The translations under genes were made by a program, and so were the position numbers. A DNA stretch of 64,000 nt from positions 186,001-250,000 of the forward strand of contig JAHDVF020000178.1 in the NCBI GenBank assembly GCA_022606425.2, read 5' to 3'. Positions within the stretch are counted from its first letter, which is position 1, and every line of letters starts with the position of its first letter. Of this stretch, positions 21,125 through 30,849 are shown piece by piece. The notes beneath the pieces were generated by a model. The model saw only the letters and a list, made by a program, of their open reading frames with translations. It was not told where the DNA came from and made no database searches. The stretch is from Lepidostoma basale. Lineage: Eukaryota; Arthropoda; Insecta; Trichoptera; Lepidostomatidae.

Positions 21125-21230
21125 ATATAAATTAATACGAATGAAAACGTTTGTTTTCTTATAAGTAAAGTTCTCACCTGAAGATGGCAACGAACTGCCG
21201 AAACAGGTCGAGAACACAAACATTAGTAGA
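21125..21230 (+). repeat. Family M-related repeat carrying the hammerhead-like site
   Basis: AATTAATACGAATGAAAACG at 21130 is family M sequence. It leads directly into the site at 21170-21215 and then AACATTAGTAGAATAAAAAT. Confidence 0.55.
21170..21215 (+). ncRNA. Hammerhead ribozyme-like motif, best single match
   Basis: GTTCTC (21170-21175) can pair with GAGAAC (21210-21215) as helix I, with AC bulged. CTGAAGA follows at 21178-21184, then one unpaired T. Helix II is GGCA/TGCC with a six-base loop, GAAAC lies at 21200-21204, and helix III is AC-AG-GT. GTC at 21207-21209 gives a predicted cleavage after 21209. All invariant hammerhead core bases are present. The extra base after CTGANGA is tolerated in some natural hammerheads. 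Function is inferred from sequence only. Confidence 0.6.
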
Positions 21231-22004
21231 ATAAAAATATTCATTTTTATTTTACATTTACAATGAAATTTTACCATGAATTTTCTTTCTCTGTCTTTCT
21301 AATAAGATAAAATAAAGATAGATTTTTAAATTCATATTAATTATTTTATTTAATAAATCAATGTACAAGTACATACAAAAAACAATAAATAATTATGTTT
21401 AATTAGAAATTTTTTCTTTACTCCAAATTAAAATAATAATAATAATAATATAATAGTAGAGCTTTAACAAATAAAATAGTTTTCAATTTCCACAGATAAT
21501 ATTGAATAAGTGAGGTTAAATTTTGAAGAGACACGAAAACTAATGATAGCAACATGGCGAATGTGGTGTTCGCTAGTGTTGTAACCGCTGTAAATTAGAA
21601 GCTTACACATAGTTCCTCTTGCTAGCGATTAATAAGCATAATTAACGTCCTAGAATCTGGTGTAAGACCGAGATGTTGCGGAAAGTGCTGAGTCTCCGGC
21701 AGACATCCCAGTTTCTGCGGTGGGAGAGCGCGGGCGCAGGCGGCGGCTGACGGCCGGTGCATTAGCCGGCTCCCTCCCTCCCGACCCCGTCCGTATCCCG
21801 GTATCCCGTAGACGAACGAGGTTTACGTGGAGACAGCGTTTAATCCTAATTTAAGCGCTGCATAAGCCTAGTCTTACTGCCGCCTACATTTCTAGAGGGT
21901 TGAATACATTGCCACACCAAAGTGAAATTCAATATATGTTACATAAATCAAAAATATATCCAATCTATAAAAAACTAATAATAATTAAATAAAACGATAT
22001 ATTT
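21231..22004. other. Unassigned spacer with GC-rich block
   Basis: 21650-21830 is strongly GC-rich (CGGCGGCTGACGGCCGG) and not repeated in the window, so it is a candidate for unique host DNA such as an untranslated exon or CpG-rich element. No open frame is supported. Confidence 0.3.
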
Positions 22005-22148
22005 TTAACTACTTCCGCTTTTGTCTTTATTTCGACAGCGACCAATTTCACCAGGCTCGCTGGCATCAGGCGACTATTAGTAGTGCCAGCGAGACTGGCG
22101 AAACCGATCGCTGTCGAAAATAAAGACAAAAGTAGTTAAAAAAACAAG
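22005..22148. repeat. Foldback element with paired hammerhead-like cores
   Basis: The left arm (TTTTGTCTTTATTTCGACAGCG) and right arm (CGCTGTCGAAAATAAAGACA) are inverted copies. The plus arm keeps GCCAG-CGAGA-CTGGC then GAAAC, CGATCGCT, GTC, but the CTGANGA box is TAGTAGT. The minus arm has CTGATG without the final A and GAAAT. A sister copy lies at 38093-38250. Confidence 0.55.
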
Positions 22149-22154
22149 TTTTAT

Positions 22155-22325
22155 TTTTTTTTATAAGGATTAATTGTATCTCAATAGAGACGAAGAGATA
22201 AATTGTTTTCCTGGGAACAGAATATGGTGGCCGAGGCGCTTACAGGACTTATGACCTGTCATTGGTTGGGTTAAGCGATCGCTTTATGTTTAACAACATT
22301 CCCCATTCCGCCCTTCTTATTAAAG
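22155..22325 (+). repeat. Family E fragment
   Basis: GATTAATTGTATCTCAATAG, GCTTACAGGACTTATGACCT, GGTTGGGTTAAGCGATCGCT and ATTCCGCCCTTCTTA match the plus-strand copy at 34120-34275. Confidence 0.7.
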
Positions 22326-22429
22326 TTTTATTAAACTTAAAGTTTTATTTAATCAACATATTATTCAAAATGGACTTTCATCAAGAGATTTCAGTAAAAT
22401 CATTTGATTATAATAAAAAGCTAAAATGA

Positions 22430-22790
22430 CCGACCTTAATGTATGGAAGCGAAGCATTGAACTGGCAAAAGAAGAATGAAAGTATTATAAATGCAAAATA
22501 AATAGATCTGTTAGACTAATGTGTGAAAATATTTGAGTATGATAGAGTGTCGAATGAAAATATAAGACGTGAATGCGATGCGAATAAAAGTGTTATCAAC
22601 AATATAATGAAAGAATCATGAAGATGGTTTGGACATATGGAAAAAGTGAATGAAGAAATAACGGTAAAAAATAAGTATATGTTAACGATATAAACGAAAT
22701 TAGAAATAGAGAAAGAGAGAGGAAAGCGTGGCACAATCAAATAAATCAAATATTGAAGTTGGTCACGTTAAAAGTCGGAGAAATCAGCAA
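22430..22790 (+). mobile_element. Family A copy, 3' end missing
   Basis: Starts near LMYGSEALNWQKKNES and runs past the FGHMEK and KAWHNQINQI regions to GVGEI. The last about 80 bases and the tail are missing. There are many stops on the sense strand. Open frames on the opposite strand are shadows. Confidence 0.75.
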
Positions 22791-23639
22791 TAATAAAAAT
22801 TATTTTACCTATTGATTTAAAAAACAAATATAAAAAAAGGTCATGAGGATGATGTTAATAATTAATTCGGTTTGCGATACATAAAGCTAAAAATATTTTA
22901 AAATATGCGAATTCTTATATATTTATTCAGAACTTTTCCCTGTTCTTTGTTACGTAAAGCATAACAATTGAAGTTATCTGAATTTTTGAAGTTAAAAAAA
23001 AAAACCTAACGACAGTTGTGATAATATAGGTGAAAAGGGCCGGTGGATTAAACGATAAAACTTTTTCCCTTTTATCCGAATTCTTATTTATAAAATAAAA
23101 ATACACAAAGCCGAATGGTATTTGCGAAGAACTCCGACTACAATATTAGTGGCGATTAAAAGAACGTGAGCTCCGGAGGTATGCTTACAAATTAAAGAAA
23201 ACAGCAAGTTTCCGGAAAATTAGTAAAACGGGACGCCGCTTCAGATAGCATTTAAAGCCGGGGCTAATGAATGCTAATTTACTTTCTACAACTTGGAAAC
23301 GGCAAGGTGGCCGGATTGAGGAAACGCGGGGTCCAAATATAATCTGCCTTTCAGCAGTGCCGTTCGCGCAGTTAGGGGGGCACGTGCCCGACCCGCTAAT
23401 TGCTACGTGCCCCTCCCACCCCCCGCACCCCAGTAGCACATGTAGTGAGGGACTGCACTCCCTCCGGGGTGCAACCGCGAACATTGGATGCATTTAAATT
23501 GTAACCGTTTTAAGTGGTTGTTCATCAAGTAATCCCTGGGAGAATTATTCAAAGTTAATATATTAAAATTTAAGCATAGTTATAATTAAGGTACAATATA
23601 TTTTTTAACTTACTGAAAGTTAAGGCATTAACACTGTGG
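22791..23639. other. Unassigned spacer with GC-rich part
   Basis: 23160-23500 is GC-rich and non-repetitive within the window, with two short overlapping frames on opposite strands (23185-23493 minus, 23267-23497 plus). Neither has a recognisable domain. It is a candidate for unique host sequence. Confidence 0.3.
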
Positions 23640-23713
23640 AATTCCATAGTAATATACTTTGGGTATTAAAAAACTTTGTTTAAGCCACTATTTTTTAATA
23701 AAAATTATTAAAA

Positions 23714-23753
23714 AACACGACATGTTTCGGAGGATACCTCCATTTTCAGGTGT
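23714..23753 (-). ncRNA. Hammerhead-like site, left arm of family K
   Basis: Minus strand: CTGAAAA (23749-23743; the invariant G8 is A), T, GGAGG-TAT-CCTCC, GAAAC (23728-23724), AT, GTC (23721-23719), GTGT. The single core substitution would be expected to impair cleavage. Confidence 0.45.
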
Positions 23754-24290
23754 AAAAATATAACAAAAACTAAACAAAAAAAGACTAATAAAAATGCATT
23801 TTAAATTCGATACAATAATTCAAATTTAAATTAAAAATTCTATTTTATTCAAATTAAAATTTCTACACACAACTAACAATAACAATAAATAAAACAAATT
23901 TGAAAATTTAGAAATCCTCAAGTCGGTGAAATTGGGTGAAAATATAATTAATAATCAGATTCCTCATTTTACTCCTTTCTCCTTAAATACTTTGTCTACA
24001 TTAATTTAATCTCCCAAGCTCCCATTTCCGACCAAACGCAAATGAATCATTTATTAATTTCTGTATAAATTATGTCTTTTCAAAAGTATGTTTTTTCTAA
24101 ATTATATTATTATCATGTATTATTATTATTTATTATATTATAATATTATTTATTATTTCTTACTGTTAAAAAATAATTGTTACTACCTACTTATAACAAA
24201 TAGCCCAGTTTATTTTTTTTATTTGAATTATTGTATCGAATTTTAAATGCGGTATTAATTAGTCTTTCTTTGTTAAGTTTTTTTTTTTTT

Positions 24291-24329
24291 ACACCTGATG
24301 ATGGAGGGATCCTCCGAAACATGTCGTGT
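24291..24329 (+). ncRNA. Hammerhead-like site, right arm of family K, intact core
   Basis: ACAC (24291-24294) pairs with GTGT (24326-24329) as helix I, directly flanking CTGATGA (24295-24301). One unpaired T is followed by helix II GGAGG/CCTCC with loop GAT, GAAAC (24316-24320), AT and GTC (24323-24325). Helix III would be only AC/GT. ACATGT is self-complementary, so two molecules could share helix III as in double hammerheads. Predicted cleavage is after 24325. Confidence 0.6.
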
Positions 24330-24434
24330 TTTTTAATATTTTTTATTAAAAAATAGTGAATTAAACAAAGTTTTTTAATTTCCAAAGTAAAATATATTTT
24401 TTATACATTCGTATGAAGCACTCCATTTGAGGTG

Positions 24435-24905
24435 TGGCTAACCAACTAACTAACTAACCATCACGCCGTTTCTCCGGAGGAGTAGGCAGAGAGGATGGAC
24501 CGCCATACCGTTCTGTCTTGACTCCTGACATACCTATCTAGATTATTTTCCGACTTCGAATGTGGCCCCCTTTCAGTATTTGATTAATTTGGTCATGCCA
24601 TGCTTATCTTGCTCTTCTCTGTCTACTCACACTGCTTGTATACAGCATTTTAACCATTCTTCTCTTGTCAATTCATTCCACACGTCCTAACCATATCAGT
24701 AGGACACAAAATGCCTAACACTATTCAGGTGGAACGGAAGTGATGAAATATAAACCTTGTATAGCAAGGTAAATAATAATGCAACTCCCATATATATAAA
24801 AATTTAAAAAACATACCAGTGATCCTTTTTTAATTGTACTTATGATGCAATCATCTGCCTTACACATCTTAGTTATTTCGTCGTTCGGTATTAAATCATT
24901 GTATT
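24435..24905 (-). mobile_element. Family A copy with a 120-bp insertion
   Basis: Minus strand with (CTAA)n tail at about 24443. Coding remnants run through CTVWQYK- and KMLYTSSV-like regions to about 24693, then resume at about 24813 (GTGATCCTTTTTTAATT) to about 24900 (GGCAGATGATTGCATCATAA on the minus strand). The inserted 24694-24813 begins after CAGT and ends before CAGT. It belongs to the same subfamily as 29960-30312 and 30850-31280. Confidence 0.75.
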
Positions 24906-24966
24906 GATAGTTGTGGAGTGGCATTATTTAAAAACGGTTTGTCGGTGAACGGTTTGTCTCAAAAGA

Positions 24967-25735
24967 AAGGTCTACGACATGTGTATACTGCTCATGATGA
25001 CATACGGACTAGAGACGACAACTCTTACAGCAAAAAGTGTCCACAGGCTCAAGTGTACACAGAGGTCCGTGGAAAGACAGATACTTGGTGTGAGCTTGCG
25101 TGACCGCATAAAGAATGAAGAAATCAGACGCCGCACCACGGTTACTGACGTCATTGACCGAGTGGCTAAATTGAAATGGTAATGGGCTGGATACTTGGAT
25201 AGATAGGGTGGCAACAGATGGGCACCCAGGATACTCAGTTGAAGACCATGGGCAAATAGGCGAAGTGTCGGAAGGCAACCGATGAGATGGACCGATGATA
25301 TTGTCAAAAGGGTTGGAAAATCTTAGATACAAAGGGGGCAAGATAGAGACGAGTGGAGGAAATTGGAAAAAGACTATATTTTTGGCGACCGAGCCTTCGC
25401 GGTAGCAGGCCCTTCAGCCTGGAACAATCTTCCAGCAGACCTTAAGTGCATTGAGAATCAATCAGAGTTTAGATCGAGACTCAAAACGCACCTTTTCACA
25501 TTTTCATTTCCTGACAGGAAGGGCTGATCGACTTCGTCAGGTGCAGCCCACATTCTAAATATGTTTATTATTATTGTTATCATTATTTTTGTCTAGTTAA
25601 TAAAACGGAGCATCTTCTATAGCGCCCTTGAGATGAGTAATTCATAAAGATGGCGCTCTATAAATTATCCAATTTATTATTATTATATTATCCAGCGGTG
25701 GAGGGAAGGAGGCTAGCAAAGAAGAAGAAGATTAT
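24967..25735 (+). pseudogene. RTE-clade retrotransposon 3' end (family C), split by a CR1/L2-type insertion
   Basis: Plus strand: MTYGLETTTLTAKSVHRL, LGVSLRDRIKNEEIRRR, TVTDVIDRVAKLKW, then RPWANRRSVGRQPMRW and DEWRKLEKDY at about 25373. These are the hallmark C-terminal motifs of lepidopteran RTE endonuclease/reverse transcriptases. The reading resumes after a family I insertion at about 25688 with IQRW and a GAAGAAGAAGAAG tail ending near 25733. Stops in KLKW* and elsewhere show it is dead. RT motifs are absent. Confidence 0.85.
25374..25690 (+). mobile_element. CR1/L2-type non-LTR 3' end (family I)
   Basis: FGDRAFAVAGPSAWNNLPAD and then FRSRLKTHLF is the conserved extreme C-terminus of CR1/L2-type polyproteins (A..GP..WN.LP...R, K..LK..LF). 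A stop follows, then a 3' UTR with an inverted repeat TATAGCGCC...GGCGCTCTATA and an ATT-rich tail. The same UTR recurs on the minus strand at 35745-35812, 50885-50960 and 60205-60330. It is inserted within the family C copy at a TATATT-like site. Confidence 0.85.
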
Positions 25736-26677
25736 TGAAAATAATATTAAAACACGTTTACCACCTTTAATACCACTTTATTTTTGTTAAAACCGATTAA
25801 AGCGATTAAGTTTTTTTTTAAAAACAATAATATCTACTTGCAGGACCTAAATATATATAATAATAAAAAACTCTAAATTGGAGGCGAATCATTTATCTTA
25901 ACAGGTTACACGATCCACAAAGGTTACCTAGAAAGGTAAACGAGACAGGCGTGGAGAATTTTCTAATGTCTCTTTCTAAAATACAAAATACAGAAATAAA
26001 GTTTTTGAAAGAGAAGATTATTAACAAGACGATAACTCTTGATAATCTAGGTTTGTCGATGGAAATATGAACATTCCTTTGTTTCGGCTGGCCAGACAAC
26101 GGAACTAGGGGGTGGCCATAAAAGAGAACGGGACAAATAAACGCTGCAGGGTCCAAATCTTGGAATCAATTGAACGTGAAGAATAAAGGGAGACCCTCGA
26201 TAAATGACAGTTTATTCAACAAACAATTCGTTTATAGGCCACGGATGTGCCTGCTTATAGAACCCTTTCGCTACCAGTGGCATTCCTTCGATAATCGAAG
26301 AAAGAAAAAGATTCAATTTAAATTTATTTATTACTACATTATGCCCTCGCGCGATTTTTCCCTCTTGAAAGGGTGGTTTACATAACTGCCCTCGGCGGTG
26401 TTACCTCCCCTATCTCCTCCTTTATTTTATTTCATTTTATTTGTTTCGTTTTGTATCTGAATTGAACATGATGAATCATTGATATTTTATTTTATGAATA
26501 AACACTTTTTACACGTTCGGGTCTATTTTTCTTCATTCTTTCGATAATAAAGAAATCTACTTTAAAAACACGTTAAGATAAATAAACTCATATAAGCGGG
26601 AGAAAAAAAACATTAATTTGTTTAATTCATAATTTGAATTCTGGAATTTCATTGAAAAGATTTCGGCCGAAACAATA
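25736..26677. other. Unassigned spacer
   Basis: No supported gene. 25890-26400 is mixed composition with short frames lacking motifs. Nothing repeated elsewhere in the window. Confidence 0.3.
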
Positions 26678-26685
26678 CACTATTT

Positions 26686-27030
26686 AAGTGATGGCGAACC
26701 TTTGGCACGCGTGCCACAGGTGGCACGCGAGACGATTTTGCATCGCACGCGAATAAAGAGAAAAAAATAAAAGTGATTACACAAAAAATTCAAAAAAGAT
26801 TTAAATAGCCATGAGTTAATCTTCGTTCATTAATAGTTTCACAAAGGACGGAAACGAATAAGTACTTAATTATTTTTTTCGATATATTTTTGCGCTTTGT
26901 TTATACATTTTAAAAATCTGAAGTTATACAAACATTGATGCATTCTTATTTCCATGGCATGCGGCACGCGACACATCATTATATTGAAAAAAAAATTGGC
27001 ACTGAGGCTCGAAAAGGTTCGCCATCCCTG
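26686..27030. mobile_element. hAT-type MITE with 8-bp target duplication
   Basis: The left terminus ...TGATGGCGAACCTTTGGCAC and right terminus inverse CAGGGATGGCGAACC form hAT-type terminal inverted repeats. 8-bp flanks CACTATTT (26678-26685) and CACGATTT (27031-27038) match at 7 of 8, the expected hAT target duplication size. The 345-bp body is AT-rich with no transposase frame, so it is non-autonomous. Confidence 0.85.
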
Positions 27031-27038
27031 CACGATTT

Positions 27039-27380
27039 AAAGAAAGAGGGATTAATAAATAATGTTCTTAAGATGAACAATGTGAAATGAACTGACAATC
27101 ACTACTAATATGTCACTAAAATTGTGTAAAATTACACTTCCAACAGGTATTCATACCCCTCTCCCCAGTCCAGTAAACGGGTAATAATACCCTTCCCGTA
27201 GACAATTGAGTTAACCCTCCCTTCCCTATGATGGGTATCTTCTACAAGTTGCTTCTAAAAACCATCAATATTTCTATAAATATAATAAATACAAGGTTAA
27301 GATTTTAGGTATTCCTCCATAATATATTTACGCATTGATTTAAAAAATAATGTTAATAATAATCAGAATTTATCGGGTAC
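27039..27380. other. Spacer with a piggyBac-MITE-like end
   Basis: 27176-27214 (AAACGGGTAATAATACCC through CAATTGAGTTAA) resembles the right end of the element at 53082-53474. Its other end is not found, so it is a likely truncated relative. Confidence 0.35.
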
Positions 27381-28122
27381 ATCGGAGGTATTTTGTGAAA
27401 ATCGACAACAAATTCGCGTATAAACAGCGCTTTGAGTGCGCGACACTATATTTGCATCTCACTCTTGCATATGTTCTAGCTCAATGTTCTCACTCTCGCC
27501 GCCGGTAATTGCTTTGGGGCTTGCAACCAGAGCGGACCTATGCCCGTTCCGTGAGCGTTGCCAGATAGTTTTTTAATGTTTTATGCAATTAAATCTCAAT
27601 TATTATAATTTTTGACTTCAATTATAATTATATAAGGGGATTAGGTACGAATGTTCCTGTTTTTCCGATTTAAAATCGCTAATTTTTTAACGCGTACTGA
27701 CTACCCTACACCGGAACGCACGTTTTTATTTTAGCACCGTAAGGGAAAGGTTAAAATCAATCTTTTCAACTACCTATCAGCTATGGATCCAGAATTCTAA
27801 TATGATTGTAAGGACGTTGGAATGTTATTATTATCACCGATGCAGCTTCACTTATTTACAGTTTACTCTATTTAGAGTTATGACCTCTTTGGGCTAACTG
27901 GAATATAAAGGACGGCCCCGATACAACGATTATTGCGCACGTGCCGCTATATAAGTGGGTAACCGTTCAAGTCTTGAGTACTTCTTCCAGAAAAATCATT
28001 TATACAGTCGGTTTGATTACGTTCAACCGTTTCGTGGAAGGCTTTAGATTTTTCCAATACATTCTATTATAATACAGTCCACACGTACATTACTCGAATT
28101 CGAATGGATAAAACGCAAATAC
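27381..28122 (+). other. Possible LTR or promoter remnant
   Basis: CTATATAAGTGGGT at 27948 resembles the CTATATAAGCGGGT promoter of the solo LTR at 20251, with a GTCTTGAGTACTTC stretch after it. No matching LTR ends, target duplication or polyadenylation signal are evident, so the call is tentative. The GC-rich stretch 27415-27560 is not repeated here. Confidence 0.25.
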
Positions 28123-28270
28123 TATGACTGTCACACCGAAGGACTCGAGTTCGATTCCCTGCGATGGCAGTCTGATTGACAGTCACACTGTCTTTGGTCT
28201 GGTGTAGAATTCACGTGACAATAAAATGGCGATAGATTAATTACCTATCATACGTTATGAGTATCAATAT
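28123..28270 (+). repeat. tRNA-like SINE
   Basis: A B-box-like GAGTTCGATTCCC sits at about 28147. GCGATGGCAG follows, and then a body shared with 40549-40681 and 9085-9195: CACACTGTCTTTGG, CACGTGACAATAAA, GGCGATAGATTA, ATACGTTATGAG. No A box is seen upstream, so the 5' end is truncated or diverged. Confidence 0.65.
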
Positions 28271-28317
28271 ATAGCTACACCCTAACGATTTGATTTATGA
28301 ATAATTATATAATCGAC

Positions 28318-28625
28318 CGAAGTCCTGAGGCGAGCTAGAGTTGACAGGGAATTGTTATCAACTATCAAGGTTCGAAAGATCTCACATCTGGGTCATATAT
28401 TAGGTGGGGAAAAGTACCACCTTCTCCAACTGATATTGGAGGGAAAAATTGAGGACGCCGAGGGCCCGGAAGGAGACAAATGTCTTGGCTGCGAAACGTG
28501 AGGGAGTGGACCGGCATCCGAAGTGTGGAGGAGCTGTTCCGAGCGGCGCAGGACAGGGACAGGTTCGCCGAGGTGATCGCCAACGTTGGGGGGACCCGTC
28601 AGGGCACTTGAAGAAGAAGATATAA
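28318..28625 (+). pseudogene. Family D non-LTR 3' end
   Basis: Read on the plus strand: KVRKISHLGHILGGEKYHLL, QLILEGKIEDAEGPGRRQMS, WLRNVREWTGIRSVEELFRA and AQDRDRFAEVIANVGGTRQG then stop and a GAAGAAGAAG tail at about 28611. The C-terminal domain pattern (LGH, GKIE, GRRxxSWLRN, ELFRAAxD) is that of non-LTR endonuclease/RT proteins. Minus-strand open frames here are shadows. Relatives: 46660-46925, 47700-48075, 52405-52510, 58255-58640, 60465-60657, 61706-61768, 62515-62600. Confidence 0.85.
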
Positions 28626-28671
28626 TTATTAGATTTTAAAATCATATCCTTACATTGAATATTGTTACAGA

Positions 28672-28803
28672 GATATCGACGTGCGTGCATGACACGATAT
28701 ATGAATGTTGAGGAAACGAGAAAAGTATGTCAGAAAAGAAAAGTGTGGCTGTCCTTTATTTATGCCTACCCATTCGGGAAACGGCGTGATGGTTAGTGAG
28801 TAA
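28672..28803 (+). mobile_element. Family A extreme 3' end
   Basis: Starts at GAGATATCGACGTGCGTGC and ends in the family C-terminus (CTACCCATTCGGGAAACGGC) and a degenerate GTTA tail. Only about 130 bases remain. Confidence 0.8.
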
Positions 28804-28919
28804 GTCAAAAAATTATATACGAGTACTTAAAATATGCGTATTCATTATTTGGATCATACATATACTGGCTAGAATAAGAAGAAGAAGAAATACACATTTA
28901 TTGTTGAATAAATAGTTCC

Positions 28920-29464
28920 GCAGAGCTAAAAAGAAGAATTGGACTAAGCTGGGAAGCTTTCGGAAACATGAGTTACATCCTTAAAAACCGGAAAATACCG
29001 ATCAACCTGAAACGAAAAGTCTATGATACCTGCGTTCTGCCAGTCAGTTCTGACTTATGGTCTTGAAACTGTTACATTGTCCAAACCAAGTGCCGAGAAA
29101 CTACGAGTGACCTAAAGAGCCATGTTAGGAATAAACCTAAGAGACAGAGTCAGAAACGATACGGTGAGAGAAAAACAAAGGTCACTGACATCATCCACCG
29201 GGTGGCGACTCTAAAATGGCAATCGGCAGGTCACGTAGCCAGAAGCTCAGACGAAAAATGGACAAAAATACTGCTGACTTGGAGACCGTGGACGGTAAAG
29301 AGAAGTGCAGGGCGTCCGCAACTACGGTGGAAGGATGATCTGAACAGGCACCTCGGAGTAACCTGGATGCAGTCTGCACAGGACAGAGTGACATGGAAGC
29401 GAATGGAGGAGCCCTTTGTCCAGGAGTGGACGGGAATAGGCTGAGGAAGAAGAAGAGGAAGAAG
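28920..29464 (+). pseudogene. RTE-clade 3' end (family C) with 10-bp target duplication
   Basis: Plus strand: LKRRIGLSWEAFGNMSYILK, LTYGLETVTLSKPSAEKLRV, LGINLRDRVRNDTVRE. A clean 80-codon frame follows (29202-29444: MATLKWQSAGHVARSSDEKW, VDGKEKCRASATTVE region, MEEPFVQEWTGIG), then (GAA)n. It is flanked by AAATAGTTCC at 28910-28919 and 29465-29474. One frameshift precedes the last frame. The RT core is missing. Confidence 0.85.
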
Positions 29465-29474
29465 AAATAGTTCC

Positions 29475-29959
29475 ACAAGTAAAACAATAAAATTAAAATT
29501 AAAATTGAAAAGTGGCGACCGGGCGATAGCGGACATGTTTTTATCTAAAAACAACGATAATATTTAACGCTATCGGTCATAAAGAGTGCATCGCGAATCG
29601 ACAAATAAGGGCAAAGCACACAGGCGGGAAACGTGTTATAGTGTGTGTATCTTCTGACGCTATTTATAACCGCAGTGAAGCCCGCTAGGAAGTGTGCTGT
29701 GATGTTTACCTTACACTCAGCGAATGGAAACGCACCATATTGAGAGCTGTGGCGCTGTTGCATCAACGTGACGCGACTTATAAGTCGGGAACTCGATGCG
29801 CAACACGCTCTAATAGGGTTGTACCTTGCATCAATAAAATATGATTATATCGTACAATTGATTTTTTTTACATTTCTTCCGGAAGCTTACTATTATTGTG
29901 ACCGGAATTGTCAGAGTCGCTTACATCAACAAACAGTAATAGGAGTAAAAAATAAAATA
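29475..29959. other. Unassigned spacer
   Basis: 29560-29800 is GC-richer with an antisense 73-codon frame lacking motifs. No repeat relation seen. Confidence 0.3.
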
Positions 29960-30312
29960 TAACTAACTAACCATCACGCCATTTCCCCGGAGGGATAGGC
30001 AGAGAGGATGGATCGCCACAATGCTCTGTCCTGGCATATCTCTCGGGCTTCCTATACATTCATACATCGTACCATGCACGCACGTCGATTATTCCGACTT
30101 CGAATGTGGCCGCCTTTTAGTAATTGATTAATTTGGTCATGCCATGTTTTCCTCGGTCGTCCTCGGCTTCTTTTCCCACTCACGCTACTTGTGTACAACT
30201 TTTTAACCATTCTACTCTCATCCATTCGTTCCATATGTCCAAACCATCACAGGGATCCTTTTTTAATTTTATCCATGATGCAGTTATCTGCTTTGTCAAT
30301 TCATCAAATTTG
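29960..30312 (-). mobile_element. Family A 3' part
   Basis: Minus strand with tail ACTAACTAACC. It encodes SFGEMA-type C-terminus and, in a 60-codon frame (30234-30052), MERMDESRMVKKLYTSSVSG, KRSRGRPRKTWHDQINQLL. It shares the SSVSGKRSRG subfamily signature with 24435-24905 and 30850-31280. Confidence 0.85.
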
Positions 30313-30439
30313 AAATAATTTTATAATATCACAATGTATTAATTTTATTTGTATGGAATATAATTTGTATATTTATTTAAATAAAGTTGGCAATAATAAT
30401 AACCGTTAATATAATTTAAATATTTATCAATACATGTGA

Positions 30440-30715
30440 GCCCATGGATGATGAAAGAAAGGTTATGAATGTATACGTTAACGATGTGATTGGATTACGG
30501 AATCGAGGAAGATCGAGGAAAACTTGGCGATACAAAATTAATTCAGTTTTAAAGTTCGGCCATTTTAGAAGTCGTAAACATCGACGCATGTGTAACACTC
30601 GCTGTATGAATGTGGAGGAATCTAAAGAGTTGTGTCGGGATAGAGTGGCATGGCGGAAGATTCTCCTTGCCCACATTTTCAGAGAAACGGCGTGATGGTT
30701 TGTTGTTGTTGTAAA
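30440..30715 (+). mobile_element. Family A 3' end, GTT-tail subfamily
   Basis: 83-codon frame 30444-30695 with MNVYVNDVIGLRNRGRSRKT, HRRMCNTRCMNVEES and a terminal FRETA stop, followed by TTTGTTGTTGTTGT. Divergent from other copies at many codons yet open throughout. Confidence 0.85.
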
Positions 30716-30849
30716 ATTTACGGCTTAACGCTATTCTAATACTAATTTATTAAAAAAAGCGCGGGTAAATACAGTATATTTCTAATTCAAACAGCGATTC
30801 GATTGTGTATCGATTTCAAATGAAAGCAAGTTATTTTCCCGAAAAAAAA

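Larger units (their letters stand above)
23640..24390. mobile_element. Family K element: inverted arms each ending in a hammerhead-like site
   Basis: The left arm (about 23640-23850) and right arm (about 24220-24390) are inverted copies, including ATTAAAAAACACGACATG and its inverse. The about 370-base middle has no frame but is shared with 49795-50175 (AATCCTCAAGTCGGT, ATTTACTCCTTTC-like words). Each arm carries a hammerhead-like core in outward-facing orientation. The layout resembles small hammerhead-bearing repeats with pseudo-LTR-like ends. No Penelope RT is visible. Confidence 0.6.

Noticed and set aside
27948..27956. TATA box of a host promoter
   Set aside because: The similarity to the LTR promoter at 20251 makes a transposon remnant likelier. 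No transcript start or gene follows.
29191..29554. Overlapping 98- and 107-codon minus-strand frames
   Set aside because: Both are antisense to the RTE 3' end at 28920-29464. The sense strand carries the family motifs.
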